Shown here: positions 49,908 through 59,578 of the stretch, in pieces | How positions within the stretch are numbered: the stretch's first letter is position 1 | Layout of the letters: every line of letters begins with the position of its first letter | Source of the DNA: Rhodospirillaceae bacterium UBA1479 | GTDB taxonomy: Bacteria > Pseudomonadota > Alphaproteobacteria > Rhodospirillales > Casp-alpha2 | Direction of reading: 5' to 3' | DNA: 64,000 bases | Assembly: GCA_002325375.1 (NCBI GenBank) | Contig: DCRZ01000001.1 | Span: forward strand, 248,001 to 312,000 | Notes under the pieces: generated by a model | The model's database searches: none | What the model was told of the DNA's origin: nothing | The model's input: only the letters and a program-made list of their open reading frames with translations | Program-made: the position numbers and the translations under genes

Positions 49908-51146
49908 ATGCAACGACTTTCACCCCGGCCACGGCAGGAGGAAACCATCGACACCCACCGGCGATCCCTCGATTCCGCCTTTCCTCTGGCGGCCTATGCC
50001 TGCCGGTCGGAGACCTCTCGCGGGCGCCTGCATCCGGAGGGCGACAGCGCCACCCGCGGCGCCTTTCAGCGCGACCGGGACCGCATCATCCATTCCGTGG
50101 CCTTCAGGCGGCTGGCCTACAAGACCCAGGTGTTCGTCAATCACGAGGGCGATTTCTTCCGCACCCGGCTGACCCATTCGCTCGAGGTTTCGCAGATCGC
50201 GCGTTCCATCTGCCGCTATCTGCATTTGAACGAGGACCTGGGCGAGGCCCTGGCCTTGGCCCATGATCTGGGCCATCCGCCCTTCGGCCATGCCGGGGAG
50301 GATGCCTTGAAAGAGGTCATGGCGCCCTACGGCGGGTTCGATCACAACGCCCAATCCCTGCACGTGGTGACCAAGCTGGAGGAACGCTATCCCGGTTGGG
50401 ACGGCCTGAACCTGACCTGGGAAACGCTGGAGGGCGTGGTCAAGCACAACGGCCCGCTGGTCAATTCCGGCAATCTGCCGCTGCCCCGGGCCATTGCCGA
50501 CTATCAGGAACTGCAGGACTTGGAACTGGATACCTACGCCGGGGCCGAGGCCCAGGTCGCCGCCATCGCCGACGACATCGCCTATAACAACCACGACATC
50601 GACGACGGGCTGCGCGCCGGGCTGTTCACCATCGACGATTTGAAGGACGTGCCCCTGGTCGGGCGCATCTTCCATGATGTGCGCCATGACATGCCGGATT
50701 TGGACGAATCGCACCTGATTCACGAAGCCGTGCGCCGCATGATCGGCGATATGGTGACGGACGTGATCGAGGAAACCCGCCGCCGCCTGATTGAGGCCAA
50801 CCCCGACAGCCCCGACGCCGTGCGGCATTTGCGCCGTCCCGTGGCCGGTTTTTCCGACGACATGCGCGAATGGGACGCGGCGTTGAAGAAGTTCTTGTTC
50901 GACAATATGTACCGGCACTACAAGCTGAACCGTATGACCAGCAAGGCGCGCCGCGTCGTCAAGGACCTGTTCTGCCTGCTGATCCGCGAGCCCGAATGCC
51001 TGCCGACGGAATGGCGGGCCAAGGCCGAGGGGCCGGAAACCCAGGCGACGGCGCAGCATCTGTGCGATTTCATCGCCGGCATGACTGACCGCTACGCCGG
51101 CGAGGAACACCGCCGCCTGTTTGACCTGCACGCGCGGACGTCGTAG
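49908..51146 (+). CDS. dgt: Deoxyguanosinetriphosphate triphosphohydrolase-like protein
   Basis: 412 aa HD-domain enzyme. Metal ligands: His in LTHSLEVSQIARSI, the HD pair in ALAHDLGHPPFGHAGEDAL, and Asp in AAIADDIAYNNHDIDDGL. The N-terminal SRGRLHPEGDSATRGAFQRDRDRIIHSVAFRRLAYKTQVF is characteristic. It splits dNTPs to deoxynucleoside and triphosphate, controlling dNTP pools. Start: ATG 49908 is used; no strong ribosome site is seen for it, and an internal start after AGGAGG (49936) is possible. It is followed by the SPOR gene with only 44 nt between, where many relatives have argS. Confidence 0.92.
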   Translation: MQRLSPRPRQEETIDTHRRSLDSAFPLAAYACRSETSRGRLHPEGDSATRGAFQRDRDRIIHSVAFRRLAYKTQVFVNHEGDFFRTRLTHSLEVSQIARSICRYLHLNEDLGEALALAHDLGHPPFGHAGEDALKEVMAPYGGFDHNAQSLHVVTKLEERYPGWDGLNLTWETLEGVVKHNGPLVNSGNLPLPRAIADYQELQDLELDTYAGAEAQVAAIADDIAYNNHDIDDGLRAGLFTIDDLKDVPLVGRIFHDVRHDMPDLDESHLIHEAVRRMIGDMVTDVIEETRRRLIEANPDSPDAVRHLRRPVAGFSDDMREWDAALKKFLFDNMYRHYKLNRMTSKARRVVKDLFCLLIREPECLPTEWRAKAEGPETQATAQHLCDFIAGMTDRYAGEEHRRLFDLHARTS

Positions 51147-51190
51147 ACGGGCCGTGCCGAGAAAAGACTGAGTTTCGAGGGATCGACATC

Positions 51191-52207
51191 ATGGCCCGCC
51201 GGCCCACCAGCGATATCCGCGTCTCCGCTTCCGACGCGCTTGAGTTCGAACCGGAGCCCCGGCGCCGACGGGGCATCCCGACCACGGTCTGGCTGCTGCT
51301 GGTGCTGATCCTGGTCACGGCGGCGGGGCTTGGCGGGTTTCTGTTCGGTGACCGCCTGGCGGGACTGAGCGGCGAGGAAAGCGGCCAGGTGCCCGTGGTC
51401 CATGCCGCCGAGGGGGCGATCAAGGTGCGGCCCGACAATCCGGGCGGCCAGGACATTCCGTTCCGCGACTACGACATCAACAAGCGCATGCAGGGCGAGG
51501 CGCCGACGGGGCGGGTGGAAAACCTGCTGCCGCCGCCGGAACAGCCTAGGGAATTGCCGCAGGCGCAGGCAGCGACGGCGCCGTCCCAGGTTCCGCCGGT
51601 GCCCGCCGCCACGGCGGGCGCACAGTTGGCGCCGCCCACGGAACAATCGAATGCGGAGGCCCTGTTGCCGGCGGCCCCGGCCCCGGCGCCCAAACCGGTG
51701 GCGCCGAAGCCCATGCCGGTCCGGGAGGTCGCCCCGCCGCCGCCCGCGACGGTGGCCAAGGCGCCGACGCCGCAGCCGGCCCCGCCGCCGCCCGTTCCTG
51801 TGGCACCCGCGGCATCCACCCCAGGCGGGCCGATTGCCCTGGTGCCGAAATCCGCGACGGCGGCGCCTGCCGCTGCGACCCAACCGGCCCCGGTCGCCAA
51901 GGTTGCGCCTCCGCCGCCGAGTGCACCCGCCGCGACGGAAACGGCAGCGGTCAGCGGGTGGCAGATACAGCTTGCCGCGTCCCGCGCCGCCACGGCGGCC
52001 AAGACCGAGGGCGAGCGGATGAAGCAGAAGCATTCGGATGTGCTCGGCAAAATGACGGTCAACATCGTCCGCGCCGACCTGGGCGCAAAGGGCGTGTTCT
52101 ATCGCATCCGTCTGGGCCCGGCCCGTGACAAGGACGAGGCCCGCGCCGTCTGCGCCCAGCTTGCCAAGCGGGGACAGGGGTGCCTGGTGATCGCCCCCGG
52201 CAAATGA
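51191..52207 (+). CDS. SPOR-domain membrane protein
   Basis: 338 aa. A short cytoplasmic start, one helix (about 34-55, TTVWLLLVLILVTAAGLGGFLFG), then about 190 residues of Pro/Ala-rich periplasmic linker, and a C-terminal SPOR domain (about 256-336: GWQIQLAASRAATAAKTEGERMKQ, FYRIRLGPARDKDEARAVC). SPOR domains bind denuded glycan strands at the division septum. Such a protein next to nagZ is a constant feature of the alphaproteobacterial dgt-tat cluster. Its stop overlaps the nagZ ATG (ATGA). Confidence 0.88.
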   Translation: MARRPTSDIRVSASDALEFEPEPRRRRGIPTTVWLLLVLILVTAAGLGGFLFGDRLAGLSGEESGQVPVVHAAEGAIKVRPDNPGGQDIPFRDYDINKRMQGEAPTGRVENLLPPPEQPRELPQAQAATAPSQVPPVPAATAGAQLAPPTEQSNAEALLPAAPAPAPKPVAPKPMPVREVAPPPPATVAKAPTPQPAPPPPVPVAPAASTPGGPIALVPKSATAAPAAATQPAPVAKVAPPPPSAPAATETAAVSGWQIQLAASRAATAAKTEGERMKQKHSDVLGKMTVNIVRADLGAKGVFYRIRLGPARDKDEARAVCAQLAKRGQGCLVIAPGK

Positions 52208-53202
52208 CCGGACAGATGATTGGGCGCAAGGGCCCGCCCCGGGCCGTGATCTTCGGCTGCGAAGGCCCCTCCTTATCGGATGCGGAAAAGCGTTTTTTCG
52301 AGGACGCCAATCCTCTCGGCTTCATCCTGTTCGCGCGCAACATCGACACCCCGGATCAGGTCCGCGCCCTGGTGCGCGACCTGCGCGCCACCGTCGGCGA
52401 CGACGCGGCGCCGGTGCTTATCGACCAGGAAGGTGGGCGGGTGCAGCGCCTCAGGCCGCCCCATTGGCCGGACCGGCCGCCGGCATCGGTGTTCGCGGCG
52501 GCCTATCTGGACAATCCGCATCAGGCATCTGCGGACTTGGCCGCGAACGCCCGCGCCATCGCCCGCGACCTGGCGGACCTGGGCATCACCGTCGATTGCT
52601 GGCCGGTGCTCGACCTGCCGCAGCCGGGGGCCGACCCGATCATCGGTGACCGGGCGCTGGGTACGGATACCGCCGCCATCGCGGCGCTGGGCGGGGTCAT
52701 CATCGACGCCCTGCATGCGGGCGGCGTGACGCCGATCATTAAGCATATCCCCGGCCACGGCCGCGCCACGGTCGACAGCCACAAGGCCCTGCCGGTGGTC
52801 GAGACGGACCTTGCGACCCTGCGGGACACGGATTTCGCCCCGTTCCGGGCACTGAATACCGCCCCTTGGGCGATGACGGCCCATGTCGTCTATACGGCCG
52901 TCGATGCGGACAATTGCGCGACGTTCTCGGCCAAGGTGGTGGATCGCGTGATTCGCGGCGACATCGGCTTCGACGGCCTGCTGATTTCCGACGATCTGTC
53001 CATGCACGCCCTTTCCGGCACGTTTGCGGACCGCACGCGGCGCGCCCTGGCGGCGGGCTGCGACGTGGTCCTGCACTGCAACGGCGTGATGGCCGAGATG
53101 GCGCCCGTGGCCGAGGCTGCCCATATCATGACGGACAAGGCCTTGGCCCGTGCCGCCCGGGCCGAAGCCTTGCGCAGCCCCGCGCCGGAGACGACTGCAT
53201 GA
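52204..53202 (+). CDS. nagZ: Beta-N-acetylhexosaminidase NagZ
   Basis: 332 aa from ATG 52204 in the ATGA overlap with the SPOR gene. Glycoside hydrolase family 3: GFILFARNIDTPDQ, LIDQEGGRVQRLRPP, the family motif IIKHIPGHGRATVDSHKALP with the acid/base His, and the nucleophile Asp in LLISDDLSMHAL. It removes GlcNAc from anhydro-muropeptides in the cytoplasm during peptidoglycan recycling. Its stop overlaps the next ATG (ATGATG at 53199). Confidence 0.94.
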   Translation: MTGQMIGRKGPPRAVIFGCEGPSLSDAEKRFFEDANPLGFILFARNIDTPDQVRALVRDLRATVGDDAAPVLIDQEGGRVQRLRPPHWPDRPPASVFAAAYLDNPHQASADLAANARAIARDLADLGITVDCWPVLDLPQPGADPIIGDRALGTDTAAIAALGGVIIDALHAGGVTPIIKHIPGHGRATVDSHKALPVVETDLATLRDTDFAPFRALNTAPWAMTAHVVYTAVDADNCATFSAKVVDRVIRGDIGFDGLLISDDLSMHALSGTFADRTRRALAAGCDVVLHCNGVMAEMAPVAEAAHIMTDKALARAARAEALRSPAPETTA

Positions 53203-53900
53203 TGACCGAATTCGACCTCGCCGGGCTGGCCTATACGGTTTCCGTCTGGATCTTGCCCGTGCTGCTGGCCGTCACGTTTCACGAAGCCGCGCACGGCTTC
53301 ATCGCCAATATGTTGGGGGACGCCACGGCGAAGAATCTGGGCCGTGTAACATTCAACCCACTGAAACATATTGATCTTTTCGGCACCATCCTGCTGCCGG
53401 CCCTGTTGCTGCTGGGCTCCGGCGGGCGCTTCATGTTCGGTTTTGCCAAGCCCGTGCCCGTGAATTTTTCCCGCCTTAACCGGCCGCGCCGCGACATGGT
53501 CTTCGTCGCCGCCGCCGGGCCGGGGGCCAACCTGATCCTGGCGGTGCTGTCCGCCGTGGCCTTGACCAGCGTCGCCGCGCTGCCGCCGGAACTGGGCGAA
53601 TGGATGGGGCGCAATCTGGTCAATTCCGTATGGATCAACCTGATTTTGGCCGTGTTCAACATGCTGCCGATACCGCCCCTGGACGGCGGACGGGTGGCCG
53701 TCGGCCTATTGCCCGATTTCCTGGCAGCTCCGCTTGCCCGGTTGGAACGGGTGGGATTCCTGATTATCCTGGGGGCCGTGTTCCTGCTGCCCCTGATCGG
53801 CGATCAGATCGGCATGGACCTGAACGTGTTCTGGTGGCTGGTGGGGGTTCCCGCGTCGGCCCTGATGAATTTCCTGTTCGCGGGCCTCGGACTCGCCTAA
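53199..53900 (+). CDS. Site-2 protease-family (M50) membrane metalloprotease
   Basis: 233 aa, start at ATG 53199 overlapping the nagZ stop (ATG 53202 also possible). Five to six helices; the zinc motif HEAAH (VTFHEAAHGFIAN) lies in the first long helix and the third ligand in FNMLPIPPLDGGRV (NPxDG-type). The family has compact members such as YwhC/Rip of unknown substrate. It sits between nagZ and scpA in a set of overlapping genes. Confidence 0.9.
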   Translation: MMTEFDLAGLAYTVSVWILPVLLAVTFHEAAHGFIANMLGDATAKNLGRVTFNPLKHIDLFGTILLPALLLLGSGGRFMFGFAKPVPVNFSRLNRPRRDMVFVAAAGPGANLILAVLSAVALTSVAALPPELGEWMGRNLVNSVWINLILAVFNMLPIPPLDGGRVAVGLLPDFLAAPLARLERVGFLIILGAVFLLPLIGDQIGMDLNVFWWLVGVPASALMNFLFAGLGLA

Positions 53901-53964
53901 AACCCGGGCGACCGGGCCCTGAGGGCGGGGCCGGATGCGTAAGGCCGAAAACGCAAGGAATGGC

Positions 53965-54816
53965 ATGAGCGACGATTTCGATACCCCGGAGACGCCGACG
54001 GTGCACCGCGAGGTTATCTTCGTGGTCGATCTCGACGGCTATGAAGGGCCGCTCGACGTTCTGCTGACCCTGGCCCGTGACCATAAGCTCGACATTACCC
54101 AGATATCGATCCTGGCCCTGGCCGACCAGTACCTGAAGTTCATCGCCGCCGCCCAGCAGACCAACCTGGAGATCGCCGCCGACTATCTGGTGATGGCGGC
54201 GTGGCTGGCCTACCTGAAATCGCGTCTGCTGCTGCCCGACCTGGGCGGCGAGGACGAGCCCACGGGTGAGGAGATGGCCGCTGCCCTGGCGTTCCAGATG
54301 CAGCGCCTGGAGGCCATGCAGAACGCGGGGCAGTTGCTGACCGAGCGGTCGCAGCTTCGCCGCGACTTCTTCGCCCGGGGGGCGCCTGAAAAGCATCCGG
54401 TGGAAACCGAACAGATCCTCGACGTGAACCTGTACGAACTGCTGCAGGCCTATGCCCGTCAGCGTCGCCGGGGTGCCGGCGGCGACCGGACGTTGCATAT
54501 CGAACCGTTCGAGGTTTATACGGTCGAGGACGCGCTCAAGCGCCTGCGCCATCTGCTCGGCCGGACTCCCGACTGGCAGTCCCTGTGGAGCTATCTGCCC
54601 GAGGAACTGCGGGGCGGGCTGTTCGGAAAATCGGCGGTGGCGTCCACCTTCGCCGCCAGTTTGGAACTCGCCAAGGAAGGCAAAGTGAACATTCGCCAAT
54701 CCGATATTTTCGGCCCGATCTATCTGCGGGCCCGCACCGACGGCGGCAACAACACCGATTCCGCCACCGGCCCCCGCGTGGTCGCCGGCAGCGATGCCGA
54801 CGGCGGGGAGCAATAG
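53965..54816 (+). CDS. scpA: Segregation and condensation protein A
   Basis: 283 aa from ATG 53965 (AAGGAA before it). Kleisin: N-terminal VVDLDGYEGPLDVLLTLARDHKLDITQISILALADQYLKFI, middle LVMAAWLAYLKSRLLLPD, and a C-terminal winged helix (VASTFAASLELAKEGKVNIRQSDIFGPIYLR). It bridges the SMC heads in the bacterial condensin with ScpB, whose gene begins 3 nt after its stop. Confidence 0.93.
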   Translation: MSDDFDTPETPTVHREVIFVVDLDGYEGPLDVLLTLARDHKLDITQISILALADQYLKFIAAAQQTNLEIAADYLVMAAWLAYLKSRLLLPDLGGEDEPTGEEMAAALAFQMQRLEAMQNAGQLLTERSQLRRDFFARGAPEKHPVETEQILDVNLYELLQAYARQRRRGAGGDRTLHIEPFEVYTVEDALKRLRHLLGRTPDWQSLWSYLPEELRGGLFGKSAVASTFAASLELAKEGKVNIRQSDIFGPIYLRARTDGGNNTDSATGPRVVAGSDADGGEQ

Positions 54817-54819
54817 GCC

Positions 54820-55521
54820 ATGAGCGATCTCAACCGTGACCACCTGCGCCTGCTGGAAGCCGTGCTGTTCGCTTCGGCCGAACCGATGACCGAACGGGTT
54901 TTGTCCAATCGCCTACCCGAGGACGCGGACCTCAAGGCCCTGTTGGCCGAACTGCAGGACCAATACGCCGGGCGCGGCGTCAACCTGATCCGCGCCGGCG
55001 GGTCATGGGCCTTCCGCACGGCCGAAGATTTGGCGGCGCAGATGACCAAGCACATCGAGGTCACGCGCAAGCTGTCGCGCGCGGCTATCGAGACGCTTGC
55101 CATCGTCGCTTACCATCAGCCCATCACCCGGGCTGAGATCGAGGAAATCCGCGGCGTCAGTTTAAGCAAGGGAACCATGGACATTTTGCTCGAGGAAGGT
55201 TGGATCCGGCCGCGCGGGCGCAAGGACGGGCCGGGCCGGCCGCTGACCTGGGGCACCACGGATGGTTTCCTCGACCACTTCGGGCTGGAAACGCTGCGTG
55301 ATCTGCCGGGCATCAAGGAACTGAAGGCCATGGGTCTTCTGGAATCCGGGCCGGCGCTCAACGTCTACCGTTCCCATGGCGAGTTGACGGACGGCACCGG
55401 CGGCGTCGATACGGAAGACGATAACGAGGGCGATGCCCCGCCACCGGGCGGCGCCGACATTACCGAGGACGACCGCGTTGACGCCCTTGACCCCGATGAC
55501 GGTCTGACGCCCGCGGGGTAG
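54820..55521 (+). CDS. scpB: Segregation and condensation protein B
   Basis: 233 aa. Two winged-helix domains: HLRLLEAVLFASAEPMTERVLSNRL and LSRAAIETLAIVAYHQPITRAEIEEIRGVSLSKGTMDILLEEGWIRPRGRKDGPGRPLTWGTTDGFLDHFGL. The acidic, Pro/Gly-rich tail (after about 190) is probably disordered. It dimerises on ScpA in the SMC complex. Confidence 0.93.
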   Translation: MSDLNRDHLRLLEAVLFASAEPMTERVLSNRLPEDADLKALLAELQDQYAGRGVNLIRAGGSWAFRTAEDLAAQMTKHIEVTRKLSRAAIETLAIVAYHQPITRAEIEEIRGVSLSKGTMDILLEEGWIRPRGRKDGPGRPLTWGTTDGFLDHFGLETLRDLPGIKELKAMGLLESGPALNVYRSHGELTDGTGGVDTEDDNEGDAPPPGGADITEDDRVDALDPDDGLTPAG

Positions 55522-55718
55522 GGGATGCCCGGCCGACCGGGCGAAGGTTTCCGCCTGCCGGACTTATTCGCGAAAGCGGGCCGAAAAGCCTTGCATGGCT
55601 GGTCGATTCCCTTACATCTATCCCCGTCAGGGGGGCTGACCGGGGGCATTGCGGCCCACCTTCGTATCTGCCATCATCCGGCTTCCCACATCGTGAAAAC
55701 CACAAGAGAAAGCAGAAA

Positions 55719-55964
55719 ATGGGTACATTCAGCATCTGGCATTGGCTGGTTGTCCTGGTCGTTGTCCTCGTTCTTTTCGGCGGCGGCGGCAAAATTTCGC
55801 GGCTCATGGGGGATTTCGGTAAAGGCCTGAAATCGTTCAAGAAAAGCATGAAAGAGGACGACGAGGCCACGGACGGAACGGCCGAACGCAAAGCGATCGA
55901 CGGCGAACCGGCCGACAAGCCGTCGCAGACGGCCGCGACGGAAAAAGATAAGGCCGCCGGCTAA
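55719..55964 (+). CDS. tatA: Sec-independent translocase subunit TatA
   Basis: 81 aa. A short helix (about 5-20, FSIWHWLVVLVVVLVLFGG), then the amphipathic GKISRLMGDFGKGLKSFKKSMKED and an acidic tail. TatA oligomers form the passage for folded proteins. It is first in a tatABC set after a 197-bp gap that may hold a promoter (TTGCAT 55591, TACATC 55613). Confidence 0.93.
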   Translation: MGTFSIWHWLVVLVVVLVLFGGGGKISRLMGDFGKGLKSFKKSMKEDDEATDGTAERKAIDGEPADKPSQTAATEKDKAAG

Positions 55965-56041
55965 CCAACGCGGGCAGAGTGTCCTTTTGAATTTGGACCC
56001 GTCCGCTCACTCATAAAGGCCAAACGGAGTACCGCGCCGCC

Positions 56042-56491
56042 ATGTTCGATATCGGCTGGCAGGAACTGTTCATTGTCGCCATTCTGGCGATCATCGTGAT
56101 CGGTCCAAAGGATTTGCCGCGCGCCGTGCGCACGGTGATGCGCGCGATCCGCAAACTGCGGTCCATGGCCGGTGAATTCCAGGCGGGTCTGGACGAGGTC
56201 GCGCGCGAGGCCGAATTGGACGACATCCGCCGCGAGGCCAACAAAATCGCCCATTACGACGTGACCAAGGAAATCAAGGACAACCTGGACCCGGACGGCG
56301 AGATCGAAAAGGCCGCCGATCTTGACGGTGCCGTGCGCGAAACCATGACCGAGGCCAAGTCGGCCTCGACCGAGACGGCACAGCCCGCCGCGGACGCGCC
56401 CGTGACCGCCACCACCCCGCCGCCGCCGAGCGAGCCGGTCACCACCGCTGAGCCGGTGGCAGAACCCGCCGCCGATACGGCGAAGACCTAG
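56042..56491 (+). CDS. tatB: Sec-independent translocase subunit TatB
   Basis: 149 aa. MFDIGWQELFIVAILAIIVIGPKDLPRAVRTVMRAIRKLRSMAGEFQAGLDEVAREAELDDIR is diagnostic (conserved Glu8 and GPKDLP). It binds twin-arginine signal peptides with TatC. A Pro/Thr/Ala-rich tail follows residue 105. Confidence 0.95.
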   Translation: MFDIGWQELFIVAILAIIVIGPKDLPRAVRTVMRAIRKLRSMAGEFQAGLDEVAREAELDDIRREANKIAHYDVTKEIKDNLDPDGEIEKAADLDGAVRETMTEAKSASTETAQPAADAPVTATTPPPPSEPVTTAEPVAEPAADTAKT

Positions 56492-56499
56492 GCGCCCCC

Positions 56500-57381
56500 A
56501 TGGCCGACACCGCCCACGACAATTTCGACCCAGATGGGATCGGCGCCGACGAAAGCAAGATGCCGCTGCTGGAGCATCTACTGGAGCTGCGGACGCGCCT
56601 GATCTACTGCTTTATGGCGCTGATCGTGCTGTTCTTCATCGCTTATGGGTTTTCCGAACATATCTACGCCTTCCTGGTTCACCCGCTTGCCGACGTCATG
56701 CAGGATTCGGGCGGTCAGCGGCGATTGATCTACACGGCCCTGCACGAAGCCTTCTTCACCTATCTGAAGGTCTCGTTCTTCGCCGCCCTGTTCGTGGGCT
56801 TCCCCTTTATCGCCATGCAGTTCTGGGGCTTCGTGGCGCCGGGTCTGTACAAGCACGAAAAGCGCACCCTGGCGCCGTTCCTAGTGGCGACGCCGATCCT
56901 GTTCTTCATGGGTGGGGCCTTGGTCTACTATTTCATCTTCCCCATGGCCTGGAAGTTCTTCCTGGGCTTTGAATCGGCGGGCATCGACGGCTCCCTGCCG
57001 ATCCAGCTGGAAGCCAAGGTCGACCAGTACCTGTCCCTGGTCATGCAGCTGATCTTCGCTTTCGGAATCTGTTTCGAACTGCCCGTGGTGATCACGCTGC
57101 TGGCGCGCATCGGCATCGTCAATTCCAAGGGGCTGCGGGCAAAGCGCAAGTACGCCATCGTCATCGCCTTCGTCGCGGCCGCAATCCTGACGCCGCCCGA
57201 CGTTATCAGCCAGATCGGCTTGGCCGTGCCGACCATCATGCTCTACGAAATCTCCATCTGGTGCGCGCGCCTGGTCGAGAAGAAACGGGGCGATGAGCCG
57301 GACGCCGAAGACGACGACTTGGATGATGACGACGAAGACCAGGACGAGAACGCCAAAACCGCGGCAGAGCCCGGTCCGTAG
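56500..57381 (+). CDS. tatC: Sec-independent translocase subunit TatC
   Basis: 293 aa. Six helices; the conserved N-terminal MPLLEHLLELRTRLIY, the first periplasmic loop and FFTYLKVSFFAALFVGFPFIAMQFWGFVAPGLYKHEKR are present. The C-terminal extension after about 262 is strongly acidic (DAEDDDLDDDDEDQDE). It is the Tat signal-peptide receptor. Only 8 nt separate it from tatB. Confidence 0.95.
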   Translation: MADTAHDNFDPDGIGADESKMPLLEHLLELRTRLIYCFMALIVLFFIAYGFSEHIYAFLVHPLADVMQDSGGQRRLIYTALHEAFFTYLKVSFFAALFVGFPFIAMQFWGFVAPGLYKHEKRTLAPFLVATPILFFMGGALVYYFIFPMAWKFFLGFESAGIDGSLPIQLEAKVDQYLSLVMQLIFAFGICFELPVVITLLARIGIVNSKGLRAKRKYAIVIAFVAAAILTPPDVISQIGLAVPTIMLYEISIWCARLVEKKRGDEPDAEDDDLDDDDEDQDENAKTAAEPGP

Positions 57382-57524
57382 GCCTTGTTTCCCCGTTCAT
57401 AAACGCCCCGCCACCCCTGGACGGGGCCGGTTCGCCCGCCTATAAGTGCGCGATTGGACAGGGCTGCCCGACGGCGTCGGTGCCCGTTCCGCCGTCCCGC
57501 CAACGACACCCCGAAGAGACCGCG

Positions 57525-58799
57525 ATGTTCGACATCAAATGGATCCGTGAAAACCCCGACGCCTTCGATGCGGGGCTCGCGCGCCGGGGGCTTCCGCCCG
57601 CCGCCGAAGGGCTGATCGCGCTTGATAAAAAGCGCCGCACCGCCGAAACCCGGGCCCAGGAAATTCAGACTGAGCGCAACGCCCTGTCCAAGCAGATCGG
57701 GATCGCCAAGTCGAAGGGTGAGGACGCTTCGGAGATCCTGGCCAAAGTGTCGCAGTCCAAGGACGCCCAGGCCGCCGCCGAGGCCGAGGCCAAGGAGGCG
57801 GAGCAGGTGTTGGAAGATGCCCTGTCCGGCATTCCCAACCTGCCAGCGGCGGACGTGCCTGATGGCGCGGATGAAAGCGCCAACATTGAAATCCGCAAAT
57901 GGGGTGAGCCCAAGACCTTTGAGTTCGAGGCCCGAGACCATGTCGATCTGGGCGAAAGCCTGGGCCATATGGATTTCGAGAACGCGGCCAAGCTGTCCGG
58001 TTCGCGCTTCGTCGTGCTGTCCGGGCCCCTGGCGCGGCTGGAACGCGCCATCGCCAACTTCATGCTGGACACCCATATCAACGAGCACGGCCTGACGGAA
58101 GTCGCCCCGCCGACCCTGGTCAACGATGCCACCATGTACGGCACGGGCCAGCTGCCCAAGTTCGCCGAGGATTTGTTCCATACGGATGACGGTTACTGGC
58201 TGATCCCGACGGCCGAAGTGCCCCTGACCAACCTGATGGCGGGCGAGATCGTCGACGATGACCGGCTGCCCTTCCGTTATGCGGCGCTGACCGATTGTTA
58301 TCGCTCCGAAGCGGGGGCCGCCGGCAAGGACACCCGCGGCATGATCCGCCAGCATCAGTTCAAGAAGGTCGAGATGGTGACCATCTCGGCGCCGGAATCC
58401 TCCGACGACGAGTTGGAGCGCATGACCGGCTGCGCCGAAACGGTGTTGCAGAAGCTGGGCCTGCCGTATCGCGTCGTGGTTCTGTCCACGGGCGATATGG
58501 GGTTCGGGGCCCGCAAGACCTACGACATCGAAATCTGGCTGCCGGGGCAGGGGGCATACCGGGAAATCTCCAGTTGCTCCAACTGCGGTGATTTTCAGGC
58601 CCGGCGCATGAAAGCGCGCTGCCGTGTGAAGGGCGAGAAGGGGACGCGCTTCGTGCATACCCTGAACGGCTCCGGCGTCGCCGTCGGCCGCGCCATGATT
58701 GGCGTGCTGGAAAACTATCAGCAGGCCGACGGCTCGATCACCGTGCCGGAGGTTCTGCGGCCCTACATGGGCGGGCTTGAGGTCATCGGAAAAGCATGA
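57525..58799 (+). CDS. serS: Seryl-tRNA synthetase
   Basis: 424 aa from ATG 57525 (MFDIKWIREN). The N-terminal coiled-coil arm (about 30-100) grips the tRNA-Ser long variable arm. Class II motif 2 is FRYAALTDCYRSEAGAAGKDTRGMIRQHQFKKVEM, and motif 3 SGVAVGRAMIGVLENYQ. Also the likely source of Ser-tRNA-Sec if selenocysteine is used. Its stop overlaps surE (ATGA). Confidence 0.97.
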   Translation: MFDIKWIRENPDAFDAGLARRGLPPAAEGLIALDKKRRTAETRAQEIQTERNALSKQIGIAKSKGEDASEILAKVSQSKDAQAAAEAEAKEAEQVLEDALSGIPNLPAADVPDGADESANIEIRKWGEPKTFEFEARDHVDLGESLGHMDFENAAKLSGSRFVVLSGPLARLERAIANFMLDTHINEHGLTEVAPPTLVNDATMYGTGQLPKFAEDLFHTDDGYWLIPTAEVPLTNLMAGEIVDDDRLPFRYAALTDCYRSEAGAAGKDTRGMIRQHQFKKVEMVTISAPESSDDELERMTGCAETVLQKLGLPYRVVVLSTGDMGFGARKTYDIEIWLPGQGAYREISSCSNCGDFQARRMKARCRVKGEKGTRFVHTLNGSGVAVGRAMIGVLENYQQADGSITVPEVLRPYMGGLEVIGKA

Positions 58800-59578
58800 C
58801 CCGCCGCCCCATCGATCTGAGCCAAGCCCGGGTGCTCATATCCAACGACGACGGCGTCCATGCGCCGGGCATCAAGGTTTTGGAAAAGGCCGTGCGCGCC
58901 GTGGCCCGCGAGGTCTGGGTCGTCGCCCCCGAAACGGAACAGTCGGCGACCAGCCATTCCCTGACCCTGCGGCGCCCGTTGCGTATCCGCAACGTGTCCG
59001 ACGGGCGCTTCGCCGTGGACGGCACGCCGACGGACAGCGTGCTTCTGGGCGTGAACAGGGTCATGAAGGACCTGCGCCCCGATATCGTCATGTCCGGGGT
59101 CAACCGGGGCGGCAACCTGGGCGAAGACGTGCATTATTCGGGCACCGTCGCGGCGGCCATGGAAGGGGCGCTGTTGGGCATTCCTTCCGTCGCCTTTTCC
59201 CAGGAATACGACGACAACCGCAACGTGATCTGGGAAACCTCGGAATTCTGGATGCCGAAAATTCTCGAACGGTTGGCCGGTTACGACTTCGACCCGGCGA
59301 TCCTGCTGAACGTGAATATTCCCGACTGCCCGCCCGGAGAGGTTACCGGGATGGAGGTCACGCGTCAGGGCCGGCGCAAGATCGGCGGCGAGATTCAGGA
59401 CGGCCGCGACCCCCGGGGCGATGCCTACTACTGGGTCGGGGTGCAGCGCGACGAGGAGAAGTTCCAGGAAGGCACGGACCTGGACGCCTGCCGGCGCAAG
59501 GTGATTTCCGTGACGCCCCTGAGCCTCGACCTGACGGCGGGGCGGGAGCTTGAACGCCTGCGCGAGGTCTTCCCGTGA
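58796..59578 (+). CDS. surE: 5'/3'-nucleotidase SurE
   Basis: 260 aa. ARVLISNDDGVHAPGIKVLEKAV carries the metal Asp pair (NDDG); SGVNRGGNLGEDVHYSGTVAAAMEGALLGIPSVAFS is the second signature. It dephosphorylates nucleoside monophosphates and helps stationary-phase survival. It overlaps serS upstream and pcm downstream (GTG at 59575). Confidence 0.96.
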   Translation: MTRRPIDLSQARVLISNDDGVHAPGIKVLEKAVRAVAREVWVVAPETEQSATSHSLTLRRPLRIRNVSDGRFAVDGTPTDSVLLGVNRVMKDLRPDIVMSGVNRGGNLGEDVHYSGTVAAAMEGALLGIPSVAFSQEYDDNRNVIWETSEFWMPKILERLAGYDFDPAILLNVNIPDCPPGEVTGMEVTRQGRRKIGGEIQDGRDPRGDAYYWVGVQRDEEKFQEGTDLDACRRKVISVTPLSLDLTAGRELERLREVFP

